Of a stretch of DNA of 64,000 nt, positions 34,000 to 47,079 are shown in pieces (the first letter of the stretch is position 1; each line of letters begins with the position of its first letter). The stretch is taken from NCBI GenBank assembly GCA_933228895.1, contig OW121852.1, positions 59,438,872 to 59,502,871 of the forward strand, written 5' to 3'. The stretch is from Platycnemis pennipes. Lineage: Eukaryota; Arthropoda; Insecta; Odonata; Platycnemididae. A program made the position numbers and the translations under genes. The notes under the pieces were generated by a model that ran no database searches, was not told the DNA's origin, and saw only the letters and a list, made by a program, of their open reading frames with translations.

Positions 34000-34950
34000 G
34001 GTAAAACGGGTTAAAGCTCACCTACATAACTAACCACCTCTTGCACAATCCGCGCGCGGAACGAATCGAGAAAATACGAATGGTCGGCCCTCAAAAGAGC
34101 CAGAGGAGTGTGATGCGTCACAAAAAAAAGAAAAGTTTGCGGAATCCAACGGCGATGGGATGAAAAGGGAAAAGTAAAAACATAGCATCGGCTTCAAAGC
34201 GGAAGGGATAGTACCAGGACGAGCCTATTCAGGAGCCTCACGCAGCGTGTGGGGAAAACGTGCGAAGAATCAGGCCGGCCGGCGATGCAAAATAATGAGG
34301 GAGAAGTCAAACGCGAAGATGTTGGACGCGGTGAGGAAAAAGTAGAGAATCTCAAGGATAGAGTGGATAAAAAAATACTTCCCTCCGCCTCGCGGATCAT
34401 TAAGATGAGAACACTACGGTTCGTTTCACATGTGTGTTTTCGTTTTTTCCCTCCTGTTTTGTGGGCTTTCCTTCCCCCGTCTGCTCTTATTCCTTTTTTT
34501 TAGCGGCTTGACTTCTAATCGCAGGTTGGGAATCCGGTTTAGGGCACATCCCAGAGTTATCCCCACCCCTCGCCGAAAGGCGGGGAGGGACGCACGCGAC
34601 AGCGGCGGCGGCGGGGCGAAATCAACTTGTCGAGTAATTTTGACTGCGCGCGGTTGATGATGATGATGAGGATGTCGAGTCTAGAATACTCGAATAATTC
34701 GCGGTATGCGTCCTCAAAATGCGGAATGACACTTCGTGAAGGCGTTGCAAAAAAGATGCCGACAGAGAAATCTTAAAGCCCGGGACGGATTGAGGTCAAA
34801 GGTGCGAAAGAAGTGTTTCACCTTCTCCCAAAGCATGCATTTGCGATTCAAGCCGCACGATCCCGCGTCTTTCAACGCAACGTCAAAATCTACGAGAATG
34901 GGGTCGTTTACTATATTTTTTTATTGCCGAATATGATAGAGTTTGTAAAA
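34000..34950. other. GC-richer island with trinucleotide runs; no proven exon
   Basis: GC rises from about 34030, with GGCCGGCCGGCG at about 34270 and CAGCGGCGGCGGCGGGGCGA at about 34600-34619, then a GATGATGATGATGAGGATG run at 34655-34673. The open frames 34249-34503 and 34430-34657 (+) are unrecognised; the first is rich in E, K and D near its start. CpG-rich, purine-rich DNA of this kind could be a promoter or 5' UTR, but no TATA box, initiator or splice site is convincing. Confidence 0.35.
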
Positions 34951-37900
34951 TAAAAAGACCCGCATTTTTCCGTTCTTTGATCCGTCAATTATTTCTCGAG
35001 TTATAAGCGGCGAAAAACTGATGTTTTTAACCCTTTCGGAAAAGTGGGCGTGGTGCAACCTCTGACGTATATCGACTTCGTCCAATCACAACTGAGCCTG
35101 CGAAGCTCCTTTGCCTTATCGCAATGGGGGGACACAGCAAACTCTGCCAATAGGACAGTTGCGACAGCATCTGTGCGAGCAGACCTTCCGAGAACTCCCC
35201 TCCACTCCCTTACCTTCCGCGAAAAGCAGTCAAGGACAGGAGGAAAATGACGTTAATGTTATCACAGCAGCTTTTTCGGTGGGCGTCACCTTTTGCTTAT
35301 TTTAATTTTTGATCTATGAGTGAATGGTTGTGGTTAGAAGATTAATTTTTTCACCAAAATTCATTTTTCTTTTCCATCTAACTATTTCGTGTACAAAATT
35401 GCGATTTCGGTTCCGAGAAAACGCCCTCATTCCTTGATCTTATATTTCGCGTGCGGCCGAATCCATGTTTGACGATTGTGATTGATTGAAACAAGTAAGA
35501 TAAGCATAACGTATCGAGCTGGATCAGATATTGAAATACGTGGAATTTATCCTTAACGGAAGGATAAAACAAATAACATTGTGAATTACACTCCATTTAA
35601 AATTTTATTCTCAGTACAAGCAAGGTTTCACCTCTTGTCCCATCATCAGGTGCATATAAATAATTGAGAAGGATTAATTTATTCGGGTTTTCTTTCCGAT
35701 AAAATAAGGATATCTGGTCACGGAGATATAAAACGCGTGATCGGGTTATCGTCTTAATATATATTTGCTTTTGCAAATAAATATTACGACGGGCAAAATA
35801 CGAAGACAAAAACTTTCATCATACTTTGTCTTGTCATTCAAATAGTTAATCCCAAATAGCGCAGCGAATTTTTAGGATGGTTACTGCGAGTAGAGCGTGT
35901 GCAGAGGAGTTTTTGATATCCATAGCGATAACGGGAAAGAAGTATCCAAGATCCTCTACTCACCTCCCCTAGTGTCTGTTTTTGCACTTCATTCATTGTG
36001 CCCATCAACTGACGGCCACTACGGATAAAAATAAATAGCTTATGTATTAGAACTGCGTGGATTTTCAAGCAATATTCTCATGATATGTGTTTTTAAATTT
36101 CTTCAGAGGATTATTATGCCGATATAATTATACTTGGACATCAACCACTGAAAATAGGTTCAAGTTTTAGAAAAAAATTAACACCTAAAGATCTTCTGTT
36201 AATACACTTCTGTTAGAACACCTAAAGATCTTCTCCAAAAACTTCTAAAAAGAAACTAAGGCAGTTTTACGCGGCAAATGATTATGCGCACTGTCATTCA
36301 AGCATTAACTAGCGAATGAATTTAAGTGTGACCCAAAAATAGCTTCCAATTAAGGGCGTTTTACACGGAGAATGATCATGCAAACTAATTCCAAGAATTA
36401 ACTGAGCTAAAAAGGATGTGCAGTGATAAGCCTATTGACATTGAACATCGATTTACGGGAAATTTCCGAACCACACTGCTGTTTCAATGGTCGAATTTGC
36501 TTATTTACATCATCTGGTACACTTGATTGATGAAATAAAGCATAGAGTATGCATAGTTACTACGATCCATCAATTGGAATATCAATAAAATAAAGCTTGG
36601 CAGAGGCTGAGATTTAGGATAGTCTTGAGTGAAGTAGAGCTACACTGCTAGTGTCCATCAAAAAGGTGGTATCCAATAAAATCCTTAAGTAAAAAATAAT
36701 ACTTTATTTAGAAAGTTTTCTAAGTGAGTCAGATTTTTCTAAAATAAATAAAGAAGAAACGACAGTTTCTGGGCTGAAAATCGGCTAAGCTGTAAGCCTA
36801 TTTCCTAAACTCAAACTCATGAAAGAAAGTAATCTTTATCATAGATAGGCTGCATCAACAATTAACAGTGGAATGGGCTGGGGTTTATGTATTAAGCATT
36901 CTAGATTTGTCTGATCAATAAAATGATGACAATTTCCCATCACGGTATCGACAAGTCCCGATTTGGTAAGTAGAGCTGCTGAGGTCACAGGCTTAATTGC
37001 CGAAAACACTTAGCTAGGACCAAGTACTTGGTGCTCTTGCAAAATATGATATCTGAATTCGAAGCCTACAGAAAACCCCCAAGCCAAATATTTTAGCTGT
37101 ACCACAAGAATTAAATTCAAAGGAAGCATCCAAGAATACCGCCAAGTAGTATCTATAGTTTTAAATGTAAATAATTTGAAAGGTTGAAATTTTCGTTCGA
37201 ATACCCTTAAGCTTTGATGAAACTGACCCAAACCGGAGGAAATTGGACGATAATCGTGTAATTTCTCAATTTGAAATTAAAATTGCTAGCAAGATTTCAC
37301 GGCGCGCTTTGAAGAAACAGGTCTTAAGCGAAGAGGTGGATATTTAAATTAATGAGTAACCCCCAGCCAAGCGATATCCTCCTTGTTCAGTCAAGTCATT
37401 ACTTTTCGAAACCACCCTCATCATATGGACTGACTAATATCAAGTGAAGAAATTCGAAAGCACCTTCGGTGTGAAAATTTGAACTTAATAGTCTAATCTT
37501 TTATTATCCACGCCCTCGCTACCTGGCGATTGAGAAAGAATGTAATTCATCCTTCTAACTTTTCACCTCTCATCTGGTAACATTATCACTATTCATCCAT
37601 CATGGAAAATTGTTTACAACAGTTTTTTTACCAAAGTTACCATTTCAGAATACCCTATACTTTCCGATATTCTTCTATTCTAAGATACCCTAATGAGACA
37701 TAGGATAGCGCCATGGTTATCAATAACTTACTACTATAGAAAAAGGCCCTGAAGCATTGAGTAATTTACGTTTGCGAACAAAAATAAGATTCTTAAACAT
37801 TAATGTCAAAGAGAAAATAAGGAAAACTATCAACACTCTAAGAAGAGAGGACTGAAATTTAAAGACAAATTTTCTGACTCTAAGAAAACCGTGCCTCGTT

Positions 37901-38465
37901 TTATACCCATAGTTTCCTCTTTAGTTACATTTTCGTGTGCAATATTTTTCTTTGCATACAATCATTGTTTGAGCTGAATGTTGAAGCATAAATCAACAGA
38001 CACCTGAATGCTAATGCCGGCCAATAAATCAGGAAACAGTGATAGATGGTAGATATGGTAGAGATATAGAGAAGAGATATGGTATGGACGTTTAAGGGAT
38101 TAAACTAAATAGGAAGCTATTGTAAGATACCTATTTACCATTGACAAGCAGTCAACAATAATAGGGTTCTTAAAAGTGCAAGGCCAAAAGATTATTCCAT
38201 AATTCATCTGGTAGTCACGTAGAAAATTTAAATAATTTATACATAATTTACTGCGTCTTCTACGTTAATAATGCTGCTCAAAACCTCGTCCTGGAAAATG
38301 TTAAGGGCAATACTTACTAATAATTTTCTTACCGATATGAAACCAATCCTTAACTTCCACCGTCAATAAAACTTGTGACAAAATTTGATTCTGGCTCCAT
38401 AATCAGTGCAAAACTCACCACACTACCATACCACCATGAAAAATAAGGGCCAAAACAAATGTTTA
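34951..38465. other. No gene; one CTGATGA...GAAAC repeat signature at 35625-35648
   Basis: On the minus strand 35648 to 35625 reads CCTGATGATGGGACAAGAGG followed by TGAAACC, a signature shared with the fold-back element at 29678-29706. Elsewhere there is only a short direct repeat (ACACCTAAAGATCTTCT, two copies at about 36180-36232). Open frames at 35044-35305, 35378-36068 and 37010-37231 are unrecognised. Confidence 0.4.
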
Positions 38466-38469
38466 ACAA

Positions 38470-38775
38470 TAACCTACAGGTAACTTAAGCAAACTGAACT
38501 CCCGGGTTTGAATCCAGACAATAGAAAGGAATTCTTCAGAACCATACCGGATCCTACCTGAGCGCGAAGTGGAGACTATTACTTCGATTGCATTACTATG
38601 TCTCTCAAATTGGACGTTAAACCGAGGGCTCCTTGGCACTCATTGTTAGGATTAGGCTAATTCAGCCGCCGGGATTGTGTAAATCCTTCCTGGCCTCCCA
38701 AAAACTTCCTCCCTCTTCCAAATACGGTAAACCAACGGTTCAAATGAACTTAATAGCCGGTGACCTCCCCATGCA
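38470..38775 (+). mobile_element. tRNA-derived SINE, main family, diverged copy
   Basis: The B box sits in CCCGGGTTTGAATCCAGAC. The body includes CTTGGCACTCATTGTTAGGA and a pyrimidine-rich tail ACTTCCTCCCTCTTCC. The block CTTGGC-C..CGTTAGGA at 21835-21855 in the best copy corresponds, and the tail also matches the 40455-40755 copy. The A box is weak. Confidence 0.6.
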
Positions 38776-40074
38776 ACAACAATGTGGAAAATTGTAAAAA
38801 AGCTGTGATCTGAATATACCTATGATTTTCGCCAGAGTTCTTCAATCATAAAAATAAAATACGGAAGAAAGTTTAGTAGCAATTACACCGGCTCTAAAAA
38901 AGCTAACTCCACGATTATGAAGAATAGTATACTCATTACAGTGGGAAACTCAATTAAACAGAAACATAATAAGGTCCGTACATGAAACTATCACTTGATG
39001 ATGAAAAGATTCAGCTTTCGTGTATAAATGATCGCATATTGCGAATATAGTGTTTTATAACTGAGAAATTAGCGCAAAATTATATTTTTTATTTAAAAAC
39101 AAAATTTCAAGTAAACCTCAAAATATCATGAGTAAACGATACATATATCTATATAAATATAAACATATTCATCATTTCAGGAACTTTTAGTATATTAATA
39201 AAACAGCTTTTTGGGAGTTTACAATCTTGCATTAGCACAGCTCGGCTGGAAACAAAATTTCTAGTTTCCCGATATCTTATCTCCTTCCATATTCGCTGGT
39301 GATAAACCAGAATACTGAACTCACAGTTATTTTTCCATCGATATGGTGGCATATGCTAGGAATTCAACTAGTACAAGGCTACTACTATTTTCCGGTAGAA
39401 ATCTTTCCTGCGAAAACGGTCTTGGAGAATTATTATTTAAAAAAGTTTCGTAAATATTTTTGAGCGAGATCTCAGATCAAAAAATAAAAAATAATCACGC
39501 ACGGACTCTATCCAAAAATCAAAAACAGGGAAATTACGAAGAGAGACTACGAACCAGAAACTCGGCAAAAAGCATTAGCTTTCTAGGGGGAAGAAAGGGA
39601 AAGAAAAGAGGAAGTGCCAGTTTTCCCCATGTCTACGACATCACGGGAGATTGATGGAGGGTGGGGTGGGTGTTCATATATATAACGATTGAAGGTTTGG
39701 TGCCGTTTCTCTTCCTACCTTGGATGAAATTATAAAAAGAAAAAGTCCCAGTTCTGGGTCCCTTTTTTGCTTGGGAGGAGAAAAATTATCCCTGTAATTG
39801 GGCAAGGTCGTGGATGCAGCGAAGAAGGGCCCGGGCATTATCCCAGCAAGTGGGCCACGGGAACTTCTGGAGTGCAATTTTTGATCATTCTCCGTTAAGG
39901 ACGCTGTTGAAAAAATCGGGGTAATGCACATCATTGTACGATATTTCGTTTATTATTTTTTTTTCTCGCCTCAATTTAGAATCTCAGGTCCATCTCGACG
40001 TATCCTGAAATGGTTTTAAAGAATGAAAACGATCCACAACTAGCCCACGTTAAATATTTGTTCTCGAAACTTCG
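38776..40074. other. No gene; purine-rich, slightly GC-richer at 39450-39900
   Basis: Purine-rich open frames at 39460-39654 (+) and 39674-39934 (-) have no recognisable domain. GGAGGGTGGGGTGGGTG at about 39656-39672 is a G-rich run that could form unusual structure. Confidence 0.4.
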
Positions 40075-40150
40075 GTCTGGTTTCGAACCGTCGACCTCTT
40101 TTCTTCAAAGTGGAGCACCCATAGCTCTTGCACAAGCTGACAAATTATAA
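40075..40150 (-). repeat. SINE head with consensus B box, minus orientation
   Basis: On the minus strand GTCGACGGTTCGAAACCAG contains an exact match to the Pol III B box GGTTCGANNCC (complement at 40079-40089). An A-box-like TGCAAGAGCTATGGG lies about 40 bases upstream. The cloverleaf cannot be closed, so it is not a tRNA gene. Confidence 0.6.
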
Positions 40151-40454
40151 GTATACCATCAAAGCAAGGTAAGACCGGACAAAACGAAAATTTGCGCGAA
40201 GAAAGAAACTAAAAATATAACTCAAAACTAGAAAAGATTATTCTAACACACTAGTCCTTCTGGGTCAAAAAAGATAATGTCCCAAGCCTTCATGAAGAGT
40301 AACAATTCATTTAGAACTATATAACTAGAATCAAAGATGTTTGTGATATCGTTAATTAATGAGTAACTAATATGATTCTTGGAGTAATATCAAAAAGTCC
40401 CCACTGAAGTGAAACATTTGTAGTAGGGATTGATTCGGGGAAAGTGACCGAAAG
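40151..40454. other. AT-rich spacer, nothing recognised
   Basis: No signal noticed between the two SINE pieces. Confidence 0.5.
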
Positions 40455-40760
40455 ATTAGGTCACTTACTGCCACTGATTATAGCTGGATATTTTGGAAGA
40501 GGAAGGAATTTTGTGGGGAGAGGAGGAAGAGTAAAGGGAAACTCGGCGTCGGCATCAGCACACTCATTGCGAGAGATGCCCAGGGGTCCACGTCTGAACG
40601 TCCAATACGACGGACGGTTCATTGAGCAAGAAAAGGTCTTAGTACAACAATCAGGTGGGGACAAGTATAGCAAATACAATTACTGTCACTGCCGGGATTC
40701 AAACCTGAGTTCTCTGAATGCGGGGTCAATACTGTAAACATCACGTCAGCCGATCCCCGA
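40455..40760 (-). mobile_element. tRNA-derived SINE, main family, near full length
   Basis: On the minus strand the head runs GGGGATCGGCTGACGTGATG and then a B box in CAGGTTTGAATCCCGGCAG. The body includes CTGGGCATCTCTCGCAATGA, and the tail CTTCCTCCTCTCC and TTCCTTCCTCTTCC matches the end of the 38470-38775 copy. A plus-strand open frame (40444-40737) and a minus-strand one (40461-40679) simply read through it. Confidence 0.65.
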
Positions 40761-43735
40761 AACATTAGTTGTAATGAAGTCATAAATTGTAAATAATTTT
40801 TTGGTAAATAAATGCTTCCATTGCTTCCTCTTGCTGCATGTAAGCAACTGATCGCCTACGCAATGCACATACAACTTGTTCAAATTAAACCACACCACAG
40901 GAGACTGAAGAGCAATGAAAGTAGGGAAATTCAATTAAATTTAAGGTTGAAGTGGGATAGTTCAAATCAACTTAAAATATTATGTCCTTCGAAAGGATTT
41001 ATACAGAATACATTTTCCGGGATGTTAAGTGGAAACGGAAGTTAAACGGAAAGTCTCGGCCTCAACAATCAACTCCAAGTAAAAACTATGTTCACTGGAA
41101 TAAAAAATTAACCCATCGGATCCAAGGAGCACAAACACAAAAAAACTAAACTTTTCTAATAAATCTATGAAATCAATAAAGAGTAAGACTCAGTTTTTTA
41201 CTCGATTCGAACAGACGTTCGTTCGACTACGGAACAAAGCCACTTTATTTTTTTACTACTGTTATGACTCCCCCTCCATGGACGGTGGGCATGAATTAAA
41301 GCTCAGGGAGAGGTATTCACTCCAACTGCGGGGAAAAATGGACTAGTATGCTTCAGACACCGGCATCTTAATCTACTTTTAGGAGAGCATCGATGCATGT
41401 GCTTATAGCGCCGTAAATCTCACACACGGTTCAAAAAAGAGGACGCTGAACACCACTGGAAGAAGAGTGGAACAAGAACCAATGTCTCATACTCCCATAG
41501 TCGATAACTTGAATAGAGAGAGCGTGATTTCGACACCCATTCTGCCAGGTACGAGCAACTCTCCAGCGGACATCGTGTCACAAGAATGAAGGAAGAATAA
41601 GAAGTTATAATTTATACAGGATAAAATCATGAAGAGAGTCGTTATGATGGAGGAATATTCTTAAAATAGGAATCAGAAGAAAATAAGATGCATATCAACA
41701 AAATCGTTTCATTAACGAAATGCTACAGTAAAAGTTTTCAGTGTATTGATATTGATATTCTAAGCCTAGTCACTACAATCTATCAACTACTACAAATTTT
41801 TCATTACCAACCACCAACAATTTCCAATCGACAGTTCTAATTCCTAACCTAATTTCCTCAGTAAACCTCTAATCAACAAATTATTAATTAAATTACTCCT
41901 CAAATTAGAATAAATGAAGTCGCTGGTCGTATTACGACTATATAGAATGTTTAAACACTTTCCAATGAGTTTTCTAAAATTAAAAGTTTTCCGATTTACT
42001 AATTTCCTGGAGCATTGTGAAAGCCATTAATTTATTAAAATATCGCAACAAAGAACCGGAAATCAGACGATATATCAAAATTTGGAACGAATCCGCAAAA
42101 TTTATGCAGCTCAACAGGGTCATCGAAAACACAGCATATTCCCTGTCAAAAACTTTCTCAATTAAAAAAATAAAAACGTCAGCATGCACTAAGATATGAA
42201 ATTTTGCAAACAATAGGTACTTTTTAAATTCTGAATATCTAACAACTGATAGCAGAGAAGCCTTCAAGATCTTCAGAGAACATATCCTTTAGCGTCAAAT
42301 TTAAGATAATATTTTTACTGTCACACTTAAATTAAATTAATATAATTAAAATTAACTTTTAAAAATTACTCAAAGAATTATACCTGCCTTGATCTGATAG
42401 CTAGCGCGCAAGTAAAGCAATCGATGCTTCAGGAGTGCTAAGACCCTGCTAGAATAGTAATGAAAGATCCATTATAATATCAAATGAATTCCTACTGCAA
42501 GTTACTGCAGTTGCTATATTGTAAATAGCTCATGTATAGTACAGTAAACATCAATCTCCTCTTTATTTAACTCTCTCAACTTTTAATGAAGTTAACTAAA
42601 TGGCCTAAAGCGGCAGTCTCATCACTAGAAAACTAGTCTCTAGAATTCCCTTACAAAATTCACGGATTTCTGGGTGCTTTAAACGGGTGAAATACATAAT
42701 TGATCAAAGCTTTTCCTCAGTTGAAATATGGCTATTTTTTCGAGACAATTTAAATAGTAGCCATTCTACTTAGTGGTATCGCAGACATTCTAAGTTAACT
42801 CTGACCACGTTCGTGGTTCAGCGTAGAGTAGAGTCAAAATTTGAGTTAAATGTTATATAATTTTTTTAGGCGATCGCCAAATCATACCGCAAACATGGCG
42901 TGAGTGATTGAGTTGCGGAGGACACTATTTGGCAAAAAAACTTATAACAGCCCCCCCCCTCCTTTTTCGCGCTTCAGCAAATAACATTCCCGCCAAAACA
43001 AAAGCAAGGAAAGTCTTCGAGGGGAAGCAAAAACCAACGAAGAAAAAATAATGACTCACGAAAACAAACAGACGACTCTCCCAAAATCACGTCCTTTCTC
43101 ACGACGCTCATGGCCAAAAGGAAACAGTTTAAGAAATAGAAAGAAATAAGTAAATAAAAAAACTACTCTTAGGCTCGAGCGGATGATTGACCGAAGGAGT
43201 AAAGTCTTTCATCATAAACGCCGAAAAACGCGGAACCAAATTTGGAGGTTGATTTACGATCGGTGAAAACGCCAAAATATGCGGAATCTTTCCAGTCGTC
43301 TCAGCCTTATCTCGTGGATAACGTACGCGTGCCCCTTACCGTTGCTCACGATGGACAATAGAATACCAAAGTCCCAACCGATGTACCTCTCGTAGGATGG
43401 TGTGGCGTCTGAAACGCGAGGAAAGGTAGAGAAAAGACGCGATTGGGACTCGAGGCAGAGGCAGGGTATCACTGGGATGGGTCACTCGTTGGCCTTGAGA
43501 TTTAAAGGTTAAATGATAAAACGCACCAAGATAAAGGCATCGATGATAAATGAGGTGCAACTTGGGGAATTTTATGCACGTACTGTGATGTAAAAAAGCC
43601 AGATGGGCGCAAGCAACAAAAAAGAAGCGGATTTTCTTATTAAATCGATATTCCCACCATTTTTGGAGATTTTATAGTTAGAGAATCAGCTACACCTCTT
43701 TTTGTATCCATGACTGCAGCTAACTGCAGAGGTTA
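40761..43735. other. No recognised gene
   Basis: AT-rich DNA with unremarkable open frames (40812-41045, 41980-42267 minus, 43254-43560 minus). A short palindrome ACCACG-TT-CGTGGT occurs at about 42804-42817, and a run of nine or so Cs at about 42952-42960. No transposon terminus or domain was seen. Confidence 0.45.
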
Positions 43736-43739
43736 ATCC

Positions 43740-43870
43740 TAAGACAAACTCGAATTCCATGTCCCTGACGGACTTCCAACCCGTGACCTTCGGGATTCCA
43801 AGCCTGTCGGTCGTCCTGGCTATTGCGACCGGCTTGACAAATTGGAGAAAGTTGAAGTAGGTCCACCAAT
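43740..43870 (-). repeat. Possible SINE relic, minus orientation
   Basis: On the minus strand CCGGTCGCAATAGCCAGGAC, then CGACAGGCTTGGAATCCCGA resemble a tRNA-like head (B box degraded to GCTTGGAATCC). The body (GGTCACGGGTTGGAAGTCCG on) does not clearly match the main family. Confidence 0.4.
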
Positions 43871-44539
43871 GAGGAAGCTGGAAAACGGAATAATCTGCGT
43901 CATAAATTTTGTGCATTGGGGCTGCCAGTCAAGCGTAATACTCGCATCTATATGAACGAAATAGGACAGACAACCTGATGCTTCGGAGTTTCCAAGTTCA
44001 CCAACTTTCTGAGTTGGAGACTGCTACTATAATTGTCCTCTGTGAAATAAATATTTTCTCGAATCCTTATTTCGACGAAGACTGATCACTTCTGATTTTA
44101 AAAAAATAGTTATTTAACAACTAAACACAGATAGGCAGACCTGCTGCCTGCTTTGCAGACACTTTTCATAACCATTTCGTATGCAGAGAGAAGGAAATGT
44201 TTATTTTATAAATAGGGAAATGTGCCCCATTCTAATTATCCTATGTTTTTGTACTTTTTTCTACGCCATATTTTCATTATGTTGTCTCCTAATCTCAAAA
44301 ACCACGTTTTTGCATTTTTCTCTGCGCCACAAACTGCTAAAAATACAAAACTACAACCAAATCATACAGACAGAGAATCCACACTCAACGCACCAAACCT
44401 CACTCTTTTAGTTCAAATCTTGGGAGCAAAATAAACAAAACGGATACAGAATGACTAACACGCTTCAAAATTAATATATAGGTATAGATTCTTCTGGGTA
44501 ACATACCCCACCCTATCAGACTTGTCTTCATCTTCACAC

Positions 44540-44640
44540 TTGCCGGGTGGGGTAAACCCCTCGTATGCCAGGTCCAAGGTCGCACGTTCAAATCCCGCCT
44601 GGTAAGCACATGCTTGTTACTTTTGTTTGTTTTTTTGTTA
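44540..44640 (+). repeat. Short tRNA-like SINE head with T-rich tail
   Basis: GCCGGGTGGGGTAAACCCCT, CGTATGCCAGGTCCAAGGTC and GCACGTTCAAATCCCGCCTG follow the A-box to B-box order of arthropod SINE heads, and a GTTTGTTTTTTTG stretch follows. There is no body, so this is a short SINE or a truncated one. Confidence 0.6.
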
Positions 44641-45230
44641 CTTTTATAACACAATGAGAATCAAATCCCAACCATCCAACCTAACAAGAAAATCCATCAC
44701 TAGCACTTTAGAAGGGAGGTTTTGGAGAGTTTACGTTCATCGCAGACTTGTTTGCCAACAACATAAACCAATTGGAAGTATAATTTTTGAGGAGAATACC
44801 GGGAGACAACTTTACTGAGTTAATATGTTCAAAGAACAATAATGTGAAAATATCGCGGAAGAAAAATCACCCTTCTTGGAATAAATAACTGACTAGATTT
44901 TTTTAAAGAATTATATTATATCTCTGAAAAATTACATCACATATTCCAACATGGTTTCCACTATTTTGGAATATGTGATATAGGGATAGCAGGGTGAGGA
45001 AAATTGAAATAAAGCTAAACGGTAAACTTTATCATCAGTATTCTGTGATCCATCCATCTACCCAATGAGAGTTTGGGAAAAAACCTTCTAAGCCGAATTA
45101 TTCATTCAGAGTTCGCTACAAGAAGTTTTAAATCGCGTTCCTCCCAAAGATGATGAACTACCGAAAGTCGAATACGGCCACAGGAAGCTTGAAATAGCTC
45201 AAAGCGCTCCCTTTTCTCGACCAGTATATC
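44641..45230. other. No gene apart from the hairpin at 44936-44979
   Basis: AT-rich DNA. Apart from the perfect inverted repeat listed separately, nothing was recognised. Confidence 0.5.
44936..44979. repeat. Perfect 14-bp inverted repeat, 16-base loop
   Basis: ATCACATATTCCAA (44936-44949) pairs perfectly with TTGGAATATGTGAT (44966-44979). The flanks do not continue the pairing. Its function is unknown; it could be the remains of a short transposon end pair or a protein-binding site. Confidence 0.85.
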
Positions 45231-45236
45231 TATCGA

Positions 45237-45720
45237 GTGAAATCAATTCCGTTCCGCCAGGTTCAGATAACGCCAACAGCAATCAAAATTTCGATGCCTG
45301 TTTCTTCACGGACGCGATCGCTGGCCCAAATCCGGATGATGCGGAATGTTAACTCCCGAAACGCCACCGGGAGAGGATATTTCCCCTGGAGGCAGCAGGA
45401 ATCGGTCATGGGTATCGGTCGGGAAACGGCTACGAAAAAAAATATGATGGATATAAGTAGAGGAGTCGGACATTTTTTCGCGGACTCTAAACTTTTATGA
45501 TTTAATGCAAGCGGAGCCGCTTCTACAAAACGTGATTTACATCCCGCTCGTGCATTTTCCGATGGAGATTACAAGCCGGAGATAAAAGTGCTCCCATCCC
45601 CCTCCCCCACTCGCACCCGTCGCTGAGTCACGGGTGGACCTACCAAAGTATCAGGGAGCTAACTTCGTGACTATCACGTTAGCCGGGAAACAGAACCAGT
45701 GGGTTGGAGAAAAGCGATAC
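45237..45720. other. GC-richer island, no recognised exon
   Basis: This stretch holds an 87-codon open frame (45237-45500, +) rich in R, S and T with no known domain, followed by a C-rich run CCCCCTCCCCCACTCG at about 45599. It could be regulatory DNA. Confidence 0.3.
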
Positions 45721-46614
45721 GGATCACGGTAATGATCACGGCAGAAAAAAAATTTGGGAATTCGCAGATTGATTTAGATAGGTTTTCAATCGTGGCTGTG
45801 CATCATCGAGGTGCCTGCGAGGGAAGCATACAAAAAACGCGGCCATAGATAGGTGCAGGGTTATGATACGGGAGTTGATATTGGTCTGTCGGAAAATTGG
45901 ATTTAGGAACAGTCGCAGCGGAAATTTTAAATTTGATAATCGGGTCGTAGAGTGTCCTTGCTTGTACGTGCAAACCTGAGCTTCCAATCAATAATTGAGA
46001 TTCAAGTATCGGTTAAATTATGTAAGGTAGCTAACCTAATTTTAAATATTTATCTGCAGCTGGGGAGGAAAGGAACTCTGTGTAAAAGGTTTTTGAGGGA
46101 GTAGAGTAACGCAAACAACATCCGAAGGAATACTTAGGAATAACAGTATTACCTCGCAATTTGGGCATATCAATTGATTCTTTCACCTATAAGCTCAAGG
46201 TGCAACAAAACTTGTAGACCTAAAAAATTATGCTAAACCTAGGGTTAGTAAAAATTTGAATAACTCCTTCCAGTTTCCAACTCCAATTCGTCATTACGTA
46301 TTATTAACATCAATGTCCCCTTAATGAAAAATGTAAATTAAAACCAGGTATCCATCGATTTGAAAACTTGAAATCATGGGCAAAAAATATATATGTAGTT
46401 ATCTTTTTCAAGTTTCACTTATATTATCAGCTATAGAAGCATTAAGAAGTAAATAACTGCCTACTTTCAGTGGAAAAAGTCGGTTATTTTTTTAAGAAAC
46501 TGGGTTTTTCCTCCAATTGGTGAAAAAATCAAAAATACTTCTCTCATTTCTTTTTCAGATCTGATTTTCCATGGACAAAATTCTTACCGAGAATTATATG
46601 TGCCAACGTGACGC
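45721..46614. other. No gene recognised
   Basis: Overlapping minus-strand frames (45736-45991) have no motif. The rest is AT-rich. Confidence 0.45.
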
Positions 46615-47079
46615 ATGCATAACTCAAGAACGTCATGGATTCTGAGAGGTGCGCACGATCACAAAGGACAAAGATCCCTATCAGTCCGAATGGTAAGTAT
46701 CGTCCTTCCCAGGGAAATGGTTACGGCCTTCCCTTGGAGGAATTCTCTCATCTCAGGAAGGACAAATAAAGATTATACTCTAACGTTTGTCCCCCTCCCC
46801 CCTCCCTCGCATCTAGCCATCTTTCCGGCAACTGCCCCCCTCAACCTATTTCTACCCCGCCCAGGATTCGCAAGGAAAAAAGTGAGTGCAAGCTGGTCTT
46901 ATATACCGGAAGTTGCTGTACCACGGCAATACCGTGTTGTGAGAATAAATATTAATGTTACAACTGGAACGCAGTGTAATCGCATTATCTCTACCAATCT
47001 TCCCTCTCAACCTTTCTTCTGCAGAATTATTTTTAAACATACTACAACAAATTGCACTGCACCAGACTTGAGCTTCTGA
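46615..47079 (+). CDS. Unrecognised 154-codon open frame, doubtful gene
   Basis: This is the second-longest open frame in the window. The product would begin MHNSRTSWILRGAHDHKGQR and is basic and proline-rich in the middle (VPLPPPSHL). There is no signal peptide, membrane segment or known motif. The 46780-46860 stretch is C-rich, which lowers stop-codon density and makes a chance open frame more likely. No splice sites or start context argue for it. Confidence 0.15.
   Translation: MHNSRTSWILRGAHDHKGQRSLSVRMVSIVLPREMVTAFPWRNSLISGRTNKDYTLTFVPLPPPSHLAIFPATAPLNLFLPRPGFARKKVSASWSYIPEVAVPRQYRVVRININVTTGTQCNRIISTNLPSQPFFCRIIFKHTTTNCTAPDLSF

Noticed and set aside
37010..37231. LINE protein fragment on the minus strand
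   Set aside because: The translated frame has an F-E-F-like flavour but no ordered RT or endonuclease motif.
44540..44615. Functional tRNA gene
   Set aside because: A-box and B-box words are present, but the acceptor and anticodon arms do not pair, so it is a SINE head. The same holds for 13165-13246 and 40075-40150.
46615..47079. Confident protein-coding gene (154 codons)
   Set aside because: No recognisable domain, C-rich composition that favours chance open frames, and no splice or start context. Kept only as a low-confidence entry.
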